Positions 1-7,414 of a DNA stretch of 11,951 nt are shown one piece after another. The notes under the pieces are model-generated. The model searched no databases. It was not told the DNA's origin and saw nothing but the letters and a program-made list of their open reading frames with translations. Source of the stretch: an uncultured Peptoniphilus sp. (GTDB lineage Bacteria; Bacillota; Clostridia; Tissierellales; Peptoniphilaceae); the NCBI GenBank assembly GCA_947254665.1, contig CAMYEJ010000033.1, positions 1 to 11,951 on the forward strand, given 5' to 3'. Position 1 is the stretch's first letter. Every line of letters begins with the position of its first letter. Both the position numbers and the translations under genes were made by a program.

Positions 1-3
1 GTA

Positions 4-9
4 TATAAT
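4..9 (+). promoter_or_regulatory. Putative -10 box of the secA promoter
   Basis: A perfect TATAAT lies 37 bases before the secA ATG and would start a transcript near position 16, giving a leader of about 30 nt. The -35 element would fall outside the window, so the promoter cannot be verified. AAAGGATGG at 35-43 is a good Shine-Dalgarno site for secA. Confidence 0.4.
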
Positions 10-46
10 AGATAGGAATGATTATAAACCGAGAAAGGATGGTTTA

Positions 47-2785
47 ATGGGACTATTTGATATGATTTTTGGATCATATAGTGATAAAGAAATTAAAAAA
101 ATTCAGCCACTTGTTGACAAAGTGTTAGCTCTTGAACCTAAGTTTGCTAAATTTAGTGATGCAGAGCTTAAGAATAATACTGAAGAATTTAAAAAGAGAC
201 ATAGAAATGGCGAATCTCTAGATGATTTACTTCCAGAAGCTTTTGCGAATATTCGTGAAGCTGCTTGGAGAGTGCTTGGTATGAAGCACTTCCCTGTACA
301 AATTATTGGTGGGATTATTCTTCACCAAGGTAGAATCGCCGAAATGAGAACTGGTGAAGGTAAGACTTTGGTTGCTACTCTTCCTGCTTACCTAAATGCT
401 ATTTCTGAAAAAGGTGTACACGTTGTAACAGTGAACGACTACCTTGCTAGCCGTGATAAACTTTGGATGGGTAAGGTCTATGAATTTTTAGGTCTTAGCG
501 TTGGATGTATTATCCACGATCTTTCTCCTGAAGAGAGAAAAATTGCTTACAATGCTGATATTACTTACGGTACTAATAACGAATTTGGATTCGACTACCT
601 AAGAGACAATATGGTTATTTACAAGGAAGAGATGGTTCAAAGACCTCTTAACTACTGTATCGTCGACGAAGTTGACTCAATCCTCATCGATGAAGCTAGG
701 ACCCCACTTATTATTTCTGGTCGTGGCGACGAGAGTACCGATCTATATGTAAAGGCTCGTGACTTCGTAAATACTCTTACCCATAGGGTTAAGACTGAAG
801 AAGAAAGCAGCTTTGAAAGATTCAATCGTACCTTCGAAGAGGAAACTGTTGACTATGTTGTTAATGAAAAGGACAAGACTTCTACCCTTACTGACAAGGG
901 TATTTCAAAGGCTGAAAAATATTTCGGCATAGATAATCTTACTGATCTTGAAAACATGGAACTTCAACATCATATAAACCAAGCTCTAAAGGCTCAAGGT
1001 AATATGAAGAAGGACATCGACTATGTTGTTAAAGACGGCGAAATTATAATCGTTGATGAATTTACCGGTCGTTTGATGTTTGGTCGTAGATATTCTGAAG
1101 GTCTACACCAAGCTATTGAAGCTAAGGAAGGCTTAAATGTTCAAGCTGAGTCAAAGACTCTTGCTACTATTACCTTCCAAAACTACTTTAGAATGTATAG
1201 AAAACTAGCTGGTATGACTGGTACCGCTATGACTGAAGAAGGCGAATTCAGAGACATCTACCACATAGACGTTGTAGAAATCCCTACTAACAAACCTGTT
1301 ATAAGAGTGGACGCTAACGATTCTATCTACAAATCTGAAGATGCAAAGTTCAAAGCTGTTACTAGAGAAATCGAAGAATGTCACGCTAAGGGTCAACCGG
1401 TCCTAGTGGGTACTATCTCTATTGAAAAATCTGAAGAGCTTTCTAAATATTTAAAGAGATCTGGCATTAAACACAATGTATTAAACGCTAAGAACCACGA
1501 ACAAGAATCAGAAATCGTTGCTCAAGCTGGTCGTTTCGGTGCGGTAACTATCGCTACTAACATGGCTGGTCGTGGTACGGATATCGTGCTTGGTGGTAAC
1601 CCAGAATTCATGGCTAAGAACCAAATGAAGAAGGAAGGTTTGGAAGAAGAAGTTCTAAACCAAGTTGACACCTACAATGAAACTGATGATGCTGAAGTTC
1701 TAGAAGCTAGAAAGAAATATCAAGAATTAGTTAAAAAATATAAAGAAGAAACAGATAAGGAAGCTGAAGAAGTAAAGGCTGCCGGCGGTCTACACATAAT
1801 CGGTACTGAAAGACACGAATCTAGACGTATCGACAACCAACTTAGAGGACGTTCTGGACGTCAAGGAGACCCTGGTTCTTCAAGATTCTATATTTCTGCA
1901 GACGACGATTTGATCAGACTTTTCGCTGGTGATAGATTTAAAAACACAATGGAAAGAATCGACGCTCCTGAAGATGAACCTATCGAATCTAAACTTCTAA
2001 CTAAACTTATTGAATCTGCTCAAAGAAAAGTAGAAGGTAACAACTTCTCTATTCGTAAGAATGTCCTACAATACGACGATGTTATGAATAAACAAAGAGA
2101 AGTTATCTACAAAGAACGTAGAAAGGTGCTTGAAGGTGAAGATATCCACGCAGATATCCAAGCTATGATAGATAGCATCATCGAAAAGAATATCCAATTC
2201 TACAACAAGATGGATCACAACAACAAGCACTACCTAGATATGGAAGGAATTGTAAACTTCGCTGTTAACATCTTTGGATTCGAAAAGAATTTCTTAGACG
2301 GATATACTGGCAATTCTGTAGAAGATTTAATCGCATACGTTGAAGATTTAGCTGCTAAAAAGTATACAGAAAAAGAAGCAGAATTTACATCTGATAAATT
2401 TAGAGAAATAGAAAGAGTCGTTCTTCTACAAGTAGTTGACCAAAAATGGATGGATCACATCGATGCAATGGATCAACTAAGAGCCGGTATTGGACTTCGT
2501 GCAGTAGGTCAAGTTGACCCAGTACGTGCCTATGCTCAAGAAGGATTCGACATGTTCGAAGAAATGAACGAATCTATAAAAGAAGACACTGTTAAGATGC
2601 TATTCCACATCTACAACCCTGAAAAAGTACAAAGAGTTAGAGTGGCAAAAGAAGTAGAAACTGTAGATCCTGATTCAGGAAAACAAAAACCTTATGAAAG
2701 AAAAACTAAAAAAATAGGAAGAAACGATCCATGTCCATGCGGAAGTGGAAAGAAGTATAAAAACTGCTGTGGCAAAAACATTTAA
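47..2785 (+). CDS. secA: Preprotein translocase ATPase subunit SecA
   Basis: SecA is the cytoplasmic ATPase that pushes unfolded preproteins through the SecYEG channel. At 912 residues it is in the usual SecA size range. Visible landmarks are the N-terminal [10 protein letters not shown], Walker A GEGKT (residues 103-107), the Walker B/DEAD-like DEVD at 207-210 followed by [25 protein letters not shown], and the long conserved block from [11 protein letters not shown] to [11 protein letters not shown] near residues 586-612. The C-terminus carries the zinc-binding SEC-C motif with Cys896, Cys898, Cys907 and Cys908, which in the family contacts SecB or ribosomes and phospholipid; no partner can be named here. 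A charged Lys/Glu-rich insert lies near residues 555-580 before [11 protein letters not shown]. The ATG is preceded by AAAGGATGG at suitable spacing. The 3' end overlaps the next reading frame by 41 bases. It is intact and there is no sign of a second secA in the window. Confidence 0.98.
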   Translation: MGLFDMIFGSYSDKEIKKIQPLVDKVLALEPKFAKFSDAELKNNTEEFKKRHRNGESLDDLLPEAFANIREAAWRVLGMKHFPVQIIGGIILHQGRIAEMRTGEGKTLVATLPAYLNAISEKGVHVVTVNDYLASRDKLWMGKVYEFLGLSVGCIIHDLSPEERKIAYNADITYGTNNEFGFDYLRDNMVIYKEEMVQRPLNYCIVDEVDSILIDEARTPLIISGRGDESTDLYVKARDFVNTLTHRVKTEEESSFERFNRTFEEETVDYVVNEKDKTSTLTDKGISKAEKYFGIDNLTDLENMELQHHINQALKAQGNMKKDIDYVVKDGEIIIVDEFTGRLMFGRRYSEGLHQAIEAKEGLNVQAESKTLATITFQNYFRMYRKLAGMTGTAMTEEGEFRDIYHIDVVEIPTNKPVIRVDANDSIYKSEDAKFKAVTREIEECHAKGQPVLVGTISIEKSEELSKYLKRSGIKHNVLNAKNHEQESEIVAQAGRFGAVTIATNMAGRGTDIVLGGNPEFMAKNQMKKEGLEEEVLNQVDTYNETDDAEVLEARKKYQELVKKYKEETDKEAEEVKAAGGLHIIGTERHESRRIDNQLRGRSGRQGDPGSSRFYISADDDLIRLFAGDRFKNTMERIDAPEDEPIESKLLTKLIESAQRKVEGNNFSIRKNVLQYDDVMNKQREVIYKERRKVLEGEDIHADIQAMIDSIIEKNIQFYNKMDHNNKHYLDMEGIVNFAVNIFGFEKNFLDGYTGNSVEDLIAYVEDLAAKKYTEKEAEFTSDKFREIERVVLLQVVDQKWMDHIDAMDQLRAGIGLRAVGQVDPVRAYAQEGFDMFEEMNESIKEDTVKMLFHIYNPEKVQRVRVAKEVETVDPDSGKQKPYERKTKKIGRNDPCPCGSGKKYKNCCGKNI

Positions 2786-4538
2786 TGAGAAAAGACCTGT
2801 AAAAGGTCTTTCTTTTAATAGAAAAAACTACAACAAATACTTTCTGTACTCTGCATTTGTGCTACTTTTTTTAGTTTCATTTCAACTAATTTTTTCAAGT
2901 GCAGTCTACACAGTCAAGTTTCTACATGGAAATGACAAAGAATATTTAAAAGACATATTCAATCTTTCAAGGTTTATATTCTTTGCCCTCTCCACACTTA
3001 ACTTTATAATCTTCTTCGACCTTGTAAAGAAGAAGAGGTATGCATACCTGCTAGAACTATTTTCCATATTTTTACTCATATGTATTAGAATAATTAGACA
3101 CGGTATTCTAGGGAAATATTTAATACCAATCTATCTCTATATATGTATCGTGCTCTACCTAAACAATGAATATTTCACAGTAAATGTAGTGGGATTTAAA
3201 AGAAAATCATTTATTAGAAGTCTCTTGGCAACACTTACGATTATCTTTACTCAATCCATAGTACTTGTGGTATTTACATCCAAGAGATTTAATCTTCATC
3301 TACCATTTGAAGAAATATTAAAAAACGCCTTCTACGGAATATTTGGAATTAGTACCTTGGACATATACCTACCGAAAAATATATTCCTTAGATACCAATC
3401 CACTATTTGGCTTCAACTAATATTTGCACTGATTGTATTTCTAGCAATAGCTCTAAAGCCAATCTTTGAAAAATCTTACAACACAAATATCGACGACGTG
3501 AAGAGTTTCATTCTAAAGAATGGAAAGAATCCTCTCTCCTACTTGATTTTGGAAGAAGATAAAAATATTTTCTACTCAGAAAGAGTTAAAGGTCTCGTAG
3601 GGTACAAAATCGTAAACGGAGTATTTGTAATCCTTGGAGATATAGTAGTTGAAGAAGGCGGAGAAAATATCTTCATAGAAGAGCTGCTAGAATTTTGTAA
3701 GTATCAAAGGCTTGAAATATTATTTCTAAACTCAACTGGAGAATATAAAAAGGAACTCCTTTCCCTTGGGCTACACCAAGCTAAGTACGGCGAAGACTGT
3801 ATCTTTACCCTCGATGAATACGACCTAAAGGGCAAAAGAGCACAAAAGATTAGAACAGCCATAAATAAATCCAAGAAGCTCGGCGTGGAAGTTCACGAAT
3901 ACAAAATAGAAGAAGGACGAGATGAATTTATAGAAAATTCATTTAGAGAAATCACCGATGCATGGATAAAAAATAAGGGATCCATGATGATGGAATTTAC
4001 CGTCGGCTCCATGAATTTGGAAGAACCTAAAAACCGCAGATACTTCTACAGCATCTTGGACGGAGTTATAATCGCATTTGTAGTCTTTGTCCCTTATGAT
4101 AATAAAAAAGGCTACATCGCAGATATCACAAGACGCCGCGAAGGAGCACCTCAAGGAGCAATCGAATCTATAATCTATGATGGATTCATGACCCTTAAAG
4201 AAGAAGGAGCAGAAGAAGGAAATATGGGACTATGCCCACTTTACAATGTGGTGGATGACTTCTCTGGATTTAACGAAAAGTTTTTAAACGAAATCTACGA
4301 AAGATTTTCAAAATTTTATAACTTCAAAGCCCTTCGCCATTCAAAGGAAAAGTATGGACCAACCACATGGAAGAACAGATATCTCTACTACAGCGGCAAG
4401 AATTTCTTCAAGATTTTGACCGCCATAGTCCTCTGCCACTTCCCTAAAAATATGTGGAAGTACGTGTCCACACAGATATTGGATTTTGTAAAAGATAAGA
4501 TAAGCACTGAAAGGTCAACAAAAGATGATCTCCAATGA
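2745..4538 (+). CDS. Membrane protein with MprF-type aminoacyl-PG synthase domain (DUF2156)
   Basis: The C-terminal half (about residues 250-590) matches the phosphatidylglycerol aminoacyltransferase domain of MprF-like enzymes. These move an amino acid from aminoacyl-tRNA to phosphatidylglycerol at the inner leaflet, lowering membrane negative charge. Supporting motifs are [14 protein letters not shown] (293-306), [10 protein letters not shown] (414-423), [18 protein letters not shown] (457-474), LCPLYNV (496-502) and [15 protein letters not shown] near 525-539. The N-terminal half has about six hydrophobic segments (32-56, 75-92, 99-115, 123-140, 157-177, 220-238), far fewer than the roughly 14 helices of full MprF, so the flippase part is probably absent. 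The amino acid donor cannot be told from sequence. The start is uncertain: GTG at 2745 or GTG at 2769 are the in-frame candidates before the first helix, and the first internal Met is near residue 414. It may be translated by coupling to secA. It overlaps the hydrolase gene by ATGA. Confidence 0.85.
   Translation: MERSIKTAVAKTFNEKRPVKGLSFNRKNYNKYFLYSAFVLLFLVSFQLIFSSAVYTVKFLHGNDKEYLKDIFNLSRFIFFALSTLNFIIFFDLVKKKRYAYLLELFSIFLLICIRIIRHGILGKYLIPIYLYICIVLYLNNEYFTVNVVGFKRKSFIRSLLATLTIIFTQSIVLVVFTSKRFNLHLPFEEILKNAFYGIFGISTLDIYLPKNIFLRYQSTIWLQLIFALIVFLAIALKPIFEKSYNTNIDDVKSFILKNGKNPLSYLILEEDKNIFYSERVKGLVGYKIVNGVFVILGDIVVEEGGENIFIEELLEFCKYQRLEILFLNSTGEYKKELLSLGLHQAKYGEDCIFTLDEYDLKGKRAQKIRTAINKSKKLGVEVHEYKIEEGRDEFIENSFREITDAWIKNKGSMMMEFTVGSMNLEEPKNRRYFYSILDGVIIAFVVFVPYDNKKGYIADITRRREGAPQGAIESIIYDGFMTLKEEGAEEGNMGLCPLYNVVDDFSGFNEKFLNEIYERFSKFYNFKALRHSKEKYGPTTWKNRYLYYSGKNFFKILTAIVLCHFPKNMWKYVSTQILDFVKDKISTERSTKDDLQ
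2791..2816 (+). terminator. Weak terminator-like hairpin just after secA
   Basis: AAAGACCT (2791-2798) pairs perfectly with AGGTCTTT (2804-2811) around a five-base loop, followed by CTTTT. It starts six bases after the secA stop codon, as an intrinsic terminator would. However, it lies inside the 5' coding part of the next gene, so it would attenuate rather than end the operon. The stem is short and the U-tract is interrupted. Confidence 0.5.
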
Positions 4539-5257
4539 AAGAAATCGAAAATAAAAAATTAAAAAGCGATAAAATTTTAATAAATTATGTGGATGAAGGT
4601 AACGGAACAACACTTCTCTTTCTCCACGGAAACCTAGTGTCACACCACTATTTTAAAAAAGAAATCTTGGAATTTAAAGATAGATATAGAGTGGTGGCGC
4701 CGGACACGAGAGGTCACGGACAATCCAGTTTCGGAAGTGGACCGGTTAATTTAGAAACACTTTCAGATGATTTGCACCTGCTTATAAAGAGTCTTGGACT
4801 AAAAGATATTGTCTTGATTGGACATTCTGATGGAGCAAACATCGCACTTAAATATCTAACCAAGTACGACGATGTCATCGGTGCGGTAAGTCTATCTGGA
4901 AATATATCTCCGAAGGGGCTATTTAGGATTCCATATCTTTTCTTTGAAATTAGGAGAAAAATAACCCATTTCTTGGGAAGATTTAATAAAAAATATATGG
5001 AAAGATCCATCCTACTTTCGCTAATAACAGAAAGTCAAAATATCTCTATGGAAGATCTTAAGAAGATAAAAGTGCCGGTTTTATACATCGTTGGAAGCAA
5101 GGATATAATAGACATCGACCATACCAACAAAATGGTGGCAAGCACACCTAAAGGAAGCTTGTACGTCGCAAAAGGCGTCGGTCACCACGTGCTTAAGAAC
5201 TATCTCCCAGCGGAGAAATTAATAGAAGAATTTGTAAATACACTAATAGAAAAATAA
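4535..5257 (+). CDS. Alpha/beta-fold hydrolase
   Basis: A 240-residue single-domain serine hydrolase. The catalytic set is visible: oxyanion-hole motif HGN at 31-33, nucleophile elbow GHSDG with Ser98, acid Asp190 in VGSKD, and His217 in GVGHH. PDTRGHGQS (56-64) is also typical of the family. There is a short lid-like section around residues 125-165 (PKGLFRIPYLFF and onward). No signal peptide is seen, so it is probably cytoplasmic or loosely membrane-associated. The ATG overlaps the TGA of the upstream DUF2156 gene (ATGA), indicating translational coupling, and no strong Shine-Dalgarno site is present. The substrate is unknown. Because aminoacyl-PG hydrolases of this fold are encoded next to aminoacyl-PG synthases in some bacteria, that role is a reasonable inference. 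A general esterase or lipase is the alternative. Confidence 0.9.
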   Translation: MKEIENKKLKSDKILINYVDEGNGTTLLFLHGNLVSHHYFKKEILEFKDRYRVVAPDTRGHGQSSFGSGPVNLETLSDDLHLLIKSLGLKDIVLIGHSDGANIALKYLTKYDDVIGAVSLSGNISPKGLFRIPYLFFEIRRKITHFLGRFNKKYMERSILLSLITESQNISMEDLKKIKVPVLYIVGSKDIIDIDHTNKMVASTPKGSLYVAKGVGHHVLKNYLPAEKLIEEFVNTLIEK

Positions 5258-5291
5258 TCCATACTGGTAACAGTGTGGATTTTTGTTTTTT
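5257..5291 (+). terminator. Rho-independent terminator of the secA-side operon
   Basis: ATCCATACTG (5257-5266) pairs with CAGTGTGGAT (5271-5280) over 10 bp with one G-U pair and a GTAA tetraloop. It is followed by TTTTGTTTTTT. The stem begins at the last base of the hydrolase stop codon. Confidence 0.92.
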
Positions 5292-5333
5292 GAAATGCAG
5301 ACTGCAATACCACCACACTTCGGTGACTATATT

Positions 5334-5380
5334 TTAATCGCTGCACTTAATCCATACCCTTGCGGTTATCATGGTTCAAA
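5334..5380. repeat. Dispersed repeat A, copy 1
   Basis: This 47-bp stretch from TTAATCG to ATGGTTCAAA matches 5554-5600 at 39 of 47 positions without gaps. Its centre (CTTAATCCA ... GGTTAT) also resembles, in inverted orientation, the bases at 5441-5462, next to repeat B copy 1. Confidence 0.7.
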
Positions 5381-5390
5381 TAACATCTAA

Positions 5391-5447
5391 GAAATGCAGT
5401 CCCCCTGAGCGAAGATGACGAAGTCATAATAGTCGAATGGGTATAAC
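5391..5447 (-). repeat. Dispersed repeat B, copy 1 (inverted)
   Basis: Read on the minus strand it runs GTTATACCCATTCGACT, a short hairpin ATGAC-TTC-GTCAT, then TTCGCTCAGGGGGACTGC. The flanks match the copies at 5651 and 6465. This copy is the only one on the minus strand. Confidence 0.75.
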
Positions 5448-5553
5448 CTTAGTGGGGTTAAGTATGTGTGACTGAATTTATATATTTTCTGTGAGATCAT
5501 AAAAATAATCTAATGCTGAATATACATACTATGTAAAATCATCCAAAGTCACA

Positions 5554-5600
5554 TTAATCGTTGTGCTTAACCCATGCCCTTGTGGATACCATGGTTCAAA
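5554..5600. repeat. Dispersed repeat A, copy 2
   Basis: Second 47-bp copy, in the same orientation as 5334-5380 and differing at 8 positions. It ends in the identical ATGGTTCAAA. Confidence 0.7.
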
Positions 5601-5650
5601 AATATTTGTTTATTTTATTAGAATCATTTGCAAATACTTGGTCTTTAGAA

Positions 5651-5706
5651 GTTATACCCGTTCGACTGCAGAGCCTTCGGCTCTTCCGCTCAGGGTGACT
5701 GTAGTT
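5651..5706 (+). repeat. Dispersed repeat B, copy 2
   Basis: GTTATACCCGTTCGACT, then the hairpin AGAGCC-TTC-GGCTCT, then TCCGCTCAGGGTGACTGTAG. The conserved flanks and variable apical stem define the family. Confidence 0.8.
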
Positions 5707-5716
5707 GGGAGGATAC

Positions 5717-5854
5717 TGTAGCGTCGAAGCCCTAGCCGAAATCTTTGATTTCGCTGCAGGTCTCGTGCAAAGAGTTCCAAAGAAGCCGAGCATTGTGAAG
5801 GCTGATTTGCAGAACTCGACTGCCCGGCTGTGTAAGCAAAATGCTTCCGCTACA
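5717..5854 (+). other. Branched palindromic fold (possible structured RNA or mobile cassette)
   Basis: An outer stem pairs TGTAGCG (5717-5723) with CGCTACA (5848-5854) and continues with AAGC (5727-5730) against GCTT (5843-5846). Inside it lie a hairpin at 5731-5760 whose core CGAAATC-TTT-GATTTCG is 7 bp, and a second arm GAGTTC (5772-5777) with GAACTC (5812-5817) containing AGCC/GGCT. The pairing was found by eye. Transcription is not shown, so it could equally be a DNA-level palindromic element. It directly follows repeat B copy 2. Confidence 0.45.
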
Positions 5855-5856
5855 AA
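5833..5856 (+). repeat. Dispersed repeat C, copy 1
   Basis: AAGCA-AAA-TGCTT hairpin followed by CCGCTACA. The 12 bases GCTTCCGCTACA (5843-5854) recur exactly at 6424-6435. Here they also form the right arm of the branched fold. Confidence 0.55.
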
Positions 5857-6005
5857 GACAACCGTAATTTATGTTATTGTACGGCTTCGCCTGATTTTAA
5901 TTGTTCTTCTATGCAAAAATAAAAGTACTTCTACATATTCAACACCATTTAAATTCCAGTAAATATAATTTTTAAACATTGATACGACCAGACTATGCAA
6001 CTTAC

Positions 6006-6086
6006 GTGATTTTCCATGAGGCGTTAAAAAATTTGGGTGTCTGAGCGTAGCGAGTTCCCAAATTTTAGCCGAAATGTGAAAATCAC
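6006..6086 (+). repeat. Large hairpin D1 (81 nt)
   Basis: Outer stem GTGATTTTC (6006-6014) with GAAAATCAC (6078-6086), then CAT/ATG. An inner 10-bp stem AAAATTTGGG (6028-6037) pairs with CCCAAATTTT (6057-6066). The tip contains GC-GTA-GC. The left side carries TGAGGCGTTAA (6017-6027), shared with hairpin D2. It has no U-tract and lies far from any stop codon, so it is not a terminator. Confidence 0.65.
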
Positions 6087-6119
6087 TTCCCTGATAATGC
6101 GAGGTGGGCAGAGGGAGCT

Positions 6120-6204
6120 CGAGGGGGATGGGAGGAAACTGCGAGTCTCGTTCGCAAAATCGTAGGTTTTGTCGACGAGACGTTAATTTCCTCCCGTCCC
6201 CTCG
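6120..6204 (+). repeat. Large hairpin D2 (85 nt)
   Basis: The outer arm 6120-6138 pairs with 6187-6204 over 18 bp with one bulged G (6127) and one G-U pair; it is purine-rich on the left and pyrimidine-rich on the right. The inner arm 6145-6161 pairs with 6165-6181 over 17 positions with one C-C mismatch and three wobbles, closing a GTA loop. CGAGACGTTAA (6176-6186) matches the D1 motif at 9 of 11 bases. GGGAGGAAACTG (6130-6141) resembles GGGAGGATACTG at 5707-5718. Confidence 0.7.
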
Positions 6205-6310
6205 TAAAAGAAAAGTTGAAGGAGAAAGAATAGGGTTTGGTTATGTAAAAGATATTTATTTGTATTTATTCTATGTTTTTGTCTTAGATAGGTTAAATAT
6301 AGGTCAGATC

Positions 6311-6354
6311 CTTCGACTCCTAAGGCTATCGCCCTTTCCGCTCAGGATGACTGG
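6311..6354 (+). repeat. Dispersed repeat B, copy 3 (lacks the 5' flank)
   Basis: CTTCGACTCC, an imperfect stem AAGGC-TATC-GCCCTT, then TCCGCTCAGGATGACTG. The GTTATACCC seen at the start of the other copies is missing. This copy is the most diverged. Confidence 0.65.
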
Positions 6355-6412
6355 GTGTATGGATTGTCCAACTGCTTTGCCTGAGTGAAAATAATTTAGT
6401 ATCGCGGTTAAT

Positions 6413-6438
6413 GGAAGCAGATTGCTTCCGCTACAGAA
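6413..6438 (+). repeat. Dispersed repeat C, copy 2
   Basis: Perfect 7-bp hairpin GGAAGCA-GAT-TGCTTCC followed by GCTACAG. It shares 12 identical bases with 5843-5854 and precedes repeat B copy 4. Confidence 0.55.
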
Positions 6439-6464
6439 AATCATCTATGTTTTGCCACACCAGG

Positions 6465-6521
6465 GTTATACCCATTCGACTACGACGTCAAAAGCCGTCT
6501 TCGCTCAGGGTGACTGTAGTT
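6465..6521 (+). repeat. Dispersed repeat B, copy 4
   Basis: GTTATACCCATTCGACT, stem GACG/CGTC with an eight-base loop, then TTCGCTCAGGGTGACTGTAG. Flanks are nearly identical to copy 2. It sits about 30 bases beyond the terminator of the minus-strand operon. Confidence 0.8.
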
Positions 6522-6553
6522 GTAAGATTTCTTTTAAAAATTCCAATCAAAAA

Positions 6554-6574
6554 ACCAGAGGTCATACCTCTGGT
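6554..6574 (-). terminator. Intrinsic terminator of the minus-strand operon
   Basis: A perfect 9-bp stem ACCAGAGGT/ACCTCTGGT with a three-base loop begins 11 bases after the TPM-protein stop codon and is followed on the minus strand by six T. The plus strand also has a T-run after the stem (6577-6582), so it may stop transcription from both sides. Confidence 0.93.
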
Positions 6575-6585
6575 CATTTTTTATT

Positions 6586-7413
6586 TTACCAAGAGCCGGA
6601 GCTTCCTCCGCCGCCTGTTGATCCTCCGCCACCGGAGAATCCTCCAAAGCCACCGCCGGAGCTTCCGCTGCTTCCTCCACCGAAGCCGCCGCCTCCGAAA
6701 AATCCTCCGAAGCCGCCGCCGAAATCATCGTCGTCATAGAAGATATTTCTTCTGCGTCTTCTATATCTTCGTCTTCTATTATTGTTTGATAGTATAAATA
6801 ATATTAAGATTACAAAGATAATTATTTCAATCGGGCTTATATCCGAATCTTCATCATCTGGTGAGAATGATGCCGGCACTGATCTTTCTATTTCTATGTC
6901 GTACTCTTGTTTATATTTTTCTAGTACTTCGTTATAGATTTCAAGGATTCCTTCTTCGTAGGCTTCCTTGTTTTCTCCTGTTCTATCTCCCGGTGGAAAT
7001 AGTTTGGATGCGTTACGCCTTATGGTATCTGCTACCGCATCTGGTACCCAACCTTCTGTCCTGTATCCAGGCATGATGGTTAAGCTACCTTCTGGGATGG
7101 ATAGAAGAATTAGAAGTCCGTTGTTTTCTTTGTTTCCAAATTTCCATTTGTCGAAAATTTTTACACCATAGGAGTTGCCGTCGTATCCTTGAAGTGATTT
7201 TGCTATCATGACTCCTATTTGTGCTCCGGTCTTCTTTTCCAAGTCGTAGTTTGTTTCGTTGATGTACTCAATTGATGTCTCTGATAGGATTCCCATTTCA
7301 TCGTATACATACCCTTTTGCATCCTTTGGATCTGGTACCCACACGTCTTTTTCTGCAAAGGTACTCATGGTTAGAGACATCAAAAGTATTATTGAAAGGA
7401 TGATTCTTTTCAT
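6586..7413 (-). CDS. TPM-domain (YgcG-type) exported membrane protein with Gly-rich tail
   Basis: A 275-residue protein counted from the ATG at 7413. MKRIILSIILLMSLTMSTFA is a classical signal peptide, with cleavage likely after Ala20. A TPM domain (YgcG/TPM_phosphatase, about residues 33-170) follows, with YVYDEMGILS near the start, NNGLLILLSIPEG, and GWVPDAVADTIRRN. One membrane segment lies at about 194-209. It is followed by an Arg-rich block (213-222), DDDD (227-230) and a Gly/Ser tail ending SSGSW, all typical of the family. The predicted topology is extracellular TPM domain and cytoplasmic tail. The molecular role is unsettled, but this family commonly sits beside lemA, as here. A TTG at 7428 is an alternative start, but the ATG one base after the lemA stop gives the cleaner signal peptide. 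No good Shine-Dalgarno site is seen, suggesting coupling to lemA. Confidence 0.9.
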   Translation of the reverse strand: MKRIILSIILLMSLTMSTFAEKDVWVPDPKDAKGYVYDEMGILSETSIEYINETNYDLEKKTGAQIGVMIAKSLQGYDGNSYGVKIFDKWKFGNKENNGLLILLSIPEGSLTIMPGYRTEGWVPDAVADTIRRNASKLFPPGDRTGENKEAYEEGILEIYNEVLEKYKQEYDIEIERSVPASFSPDDEDSDISPIEIIIFVILILFILSNNNRRRRYRRRRRNIFYDDDDFGGGFGGFFGGGGFGGGSSGSSGGGFGGFSGGGGSTGGGGSSGSW

Positions 7414-7414
7414 T

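Larger units (their letters stand above)
5292..6540. other. Gene-free, repeat- and hairpin-rich intergenic island
   Basis: This 1.25-kb stretch separates the 3' ends of two convergent operons. The open frames in it (up to 94 codons) run through palindromes and dispersed repeats, lack good ribosome-binding sites and resemble no protein family I know. What it holds is listed separately: repeat families A (5334, 5554), B (5391, 5651, 6311, 6465) and C (5833, 6413), a branched fold (5717-5854) and two large hairpins (6006-6086, 6120-6204). The spacers at 5450-5550, 5860-6005 and 6205-6305 are AT-rich and I see nothing definite in them. No tRNA or rRNA fold, riboswitch or regular CRISPR spacing was recognised. 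Confidence 0.75.

Noticed and set aside
2785..2802. ATG overlapping the secA stop (TAATG) as a start for the next gene
   Set aside because: This frame ends after five codons (MRKDL then stop) and is not the DUF2156 frame.
5717..5854. Branched fold as a tRNA or tRNA-like gene
   Set aside because: It is too long, lacks the GTTC-type T loop and a seven-base anticodon arm in the right place, and has no CCA-ready acceptor end.
6006..6204. Hairpins D1 and D2 as transcription terminators or a riboswitch
   Set aside because: Neither has a following T-run, neither lies before or after a gene, and no known riboswitch core was recognised.
5596..6388. Open frames of 65 to 94 codons on both strands in the intergenic island
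   Set aside because: They run through inverted repeats and dispersed repeats, have no convincing ribosome-binding site, and their translations look like repeat-derived nonsense (such as PFPLRMTG from repeat B).
5391..6521. Repeat B copies as a CRISPR array
   Set aside because: Copies are on both strands, irregularly spaced by roughly 100 to 600 bases, and diverge internally; no cas genes are present.
6411..6797. Two plus-strand frames, one very Pro-rich and one Arg-rich
   Set aside because: They are the reverse strand of the Gly/Ser-rich and Arg-rich tail of the TPM gene, which explains both compositions.
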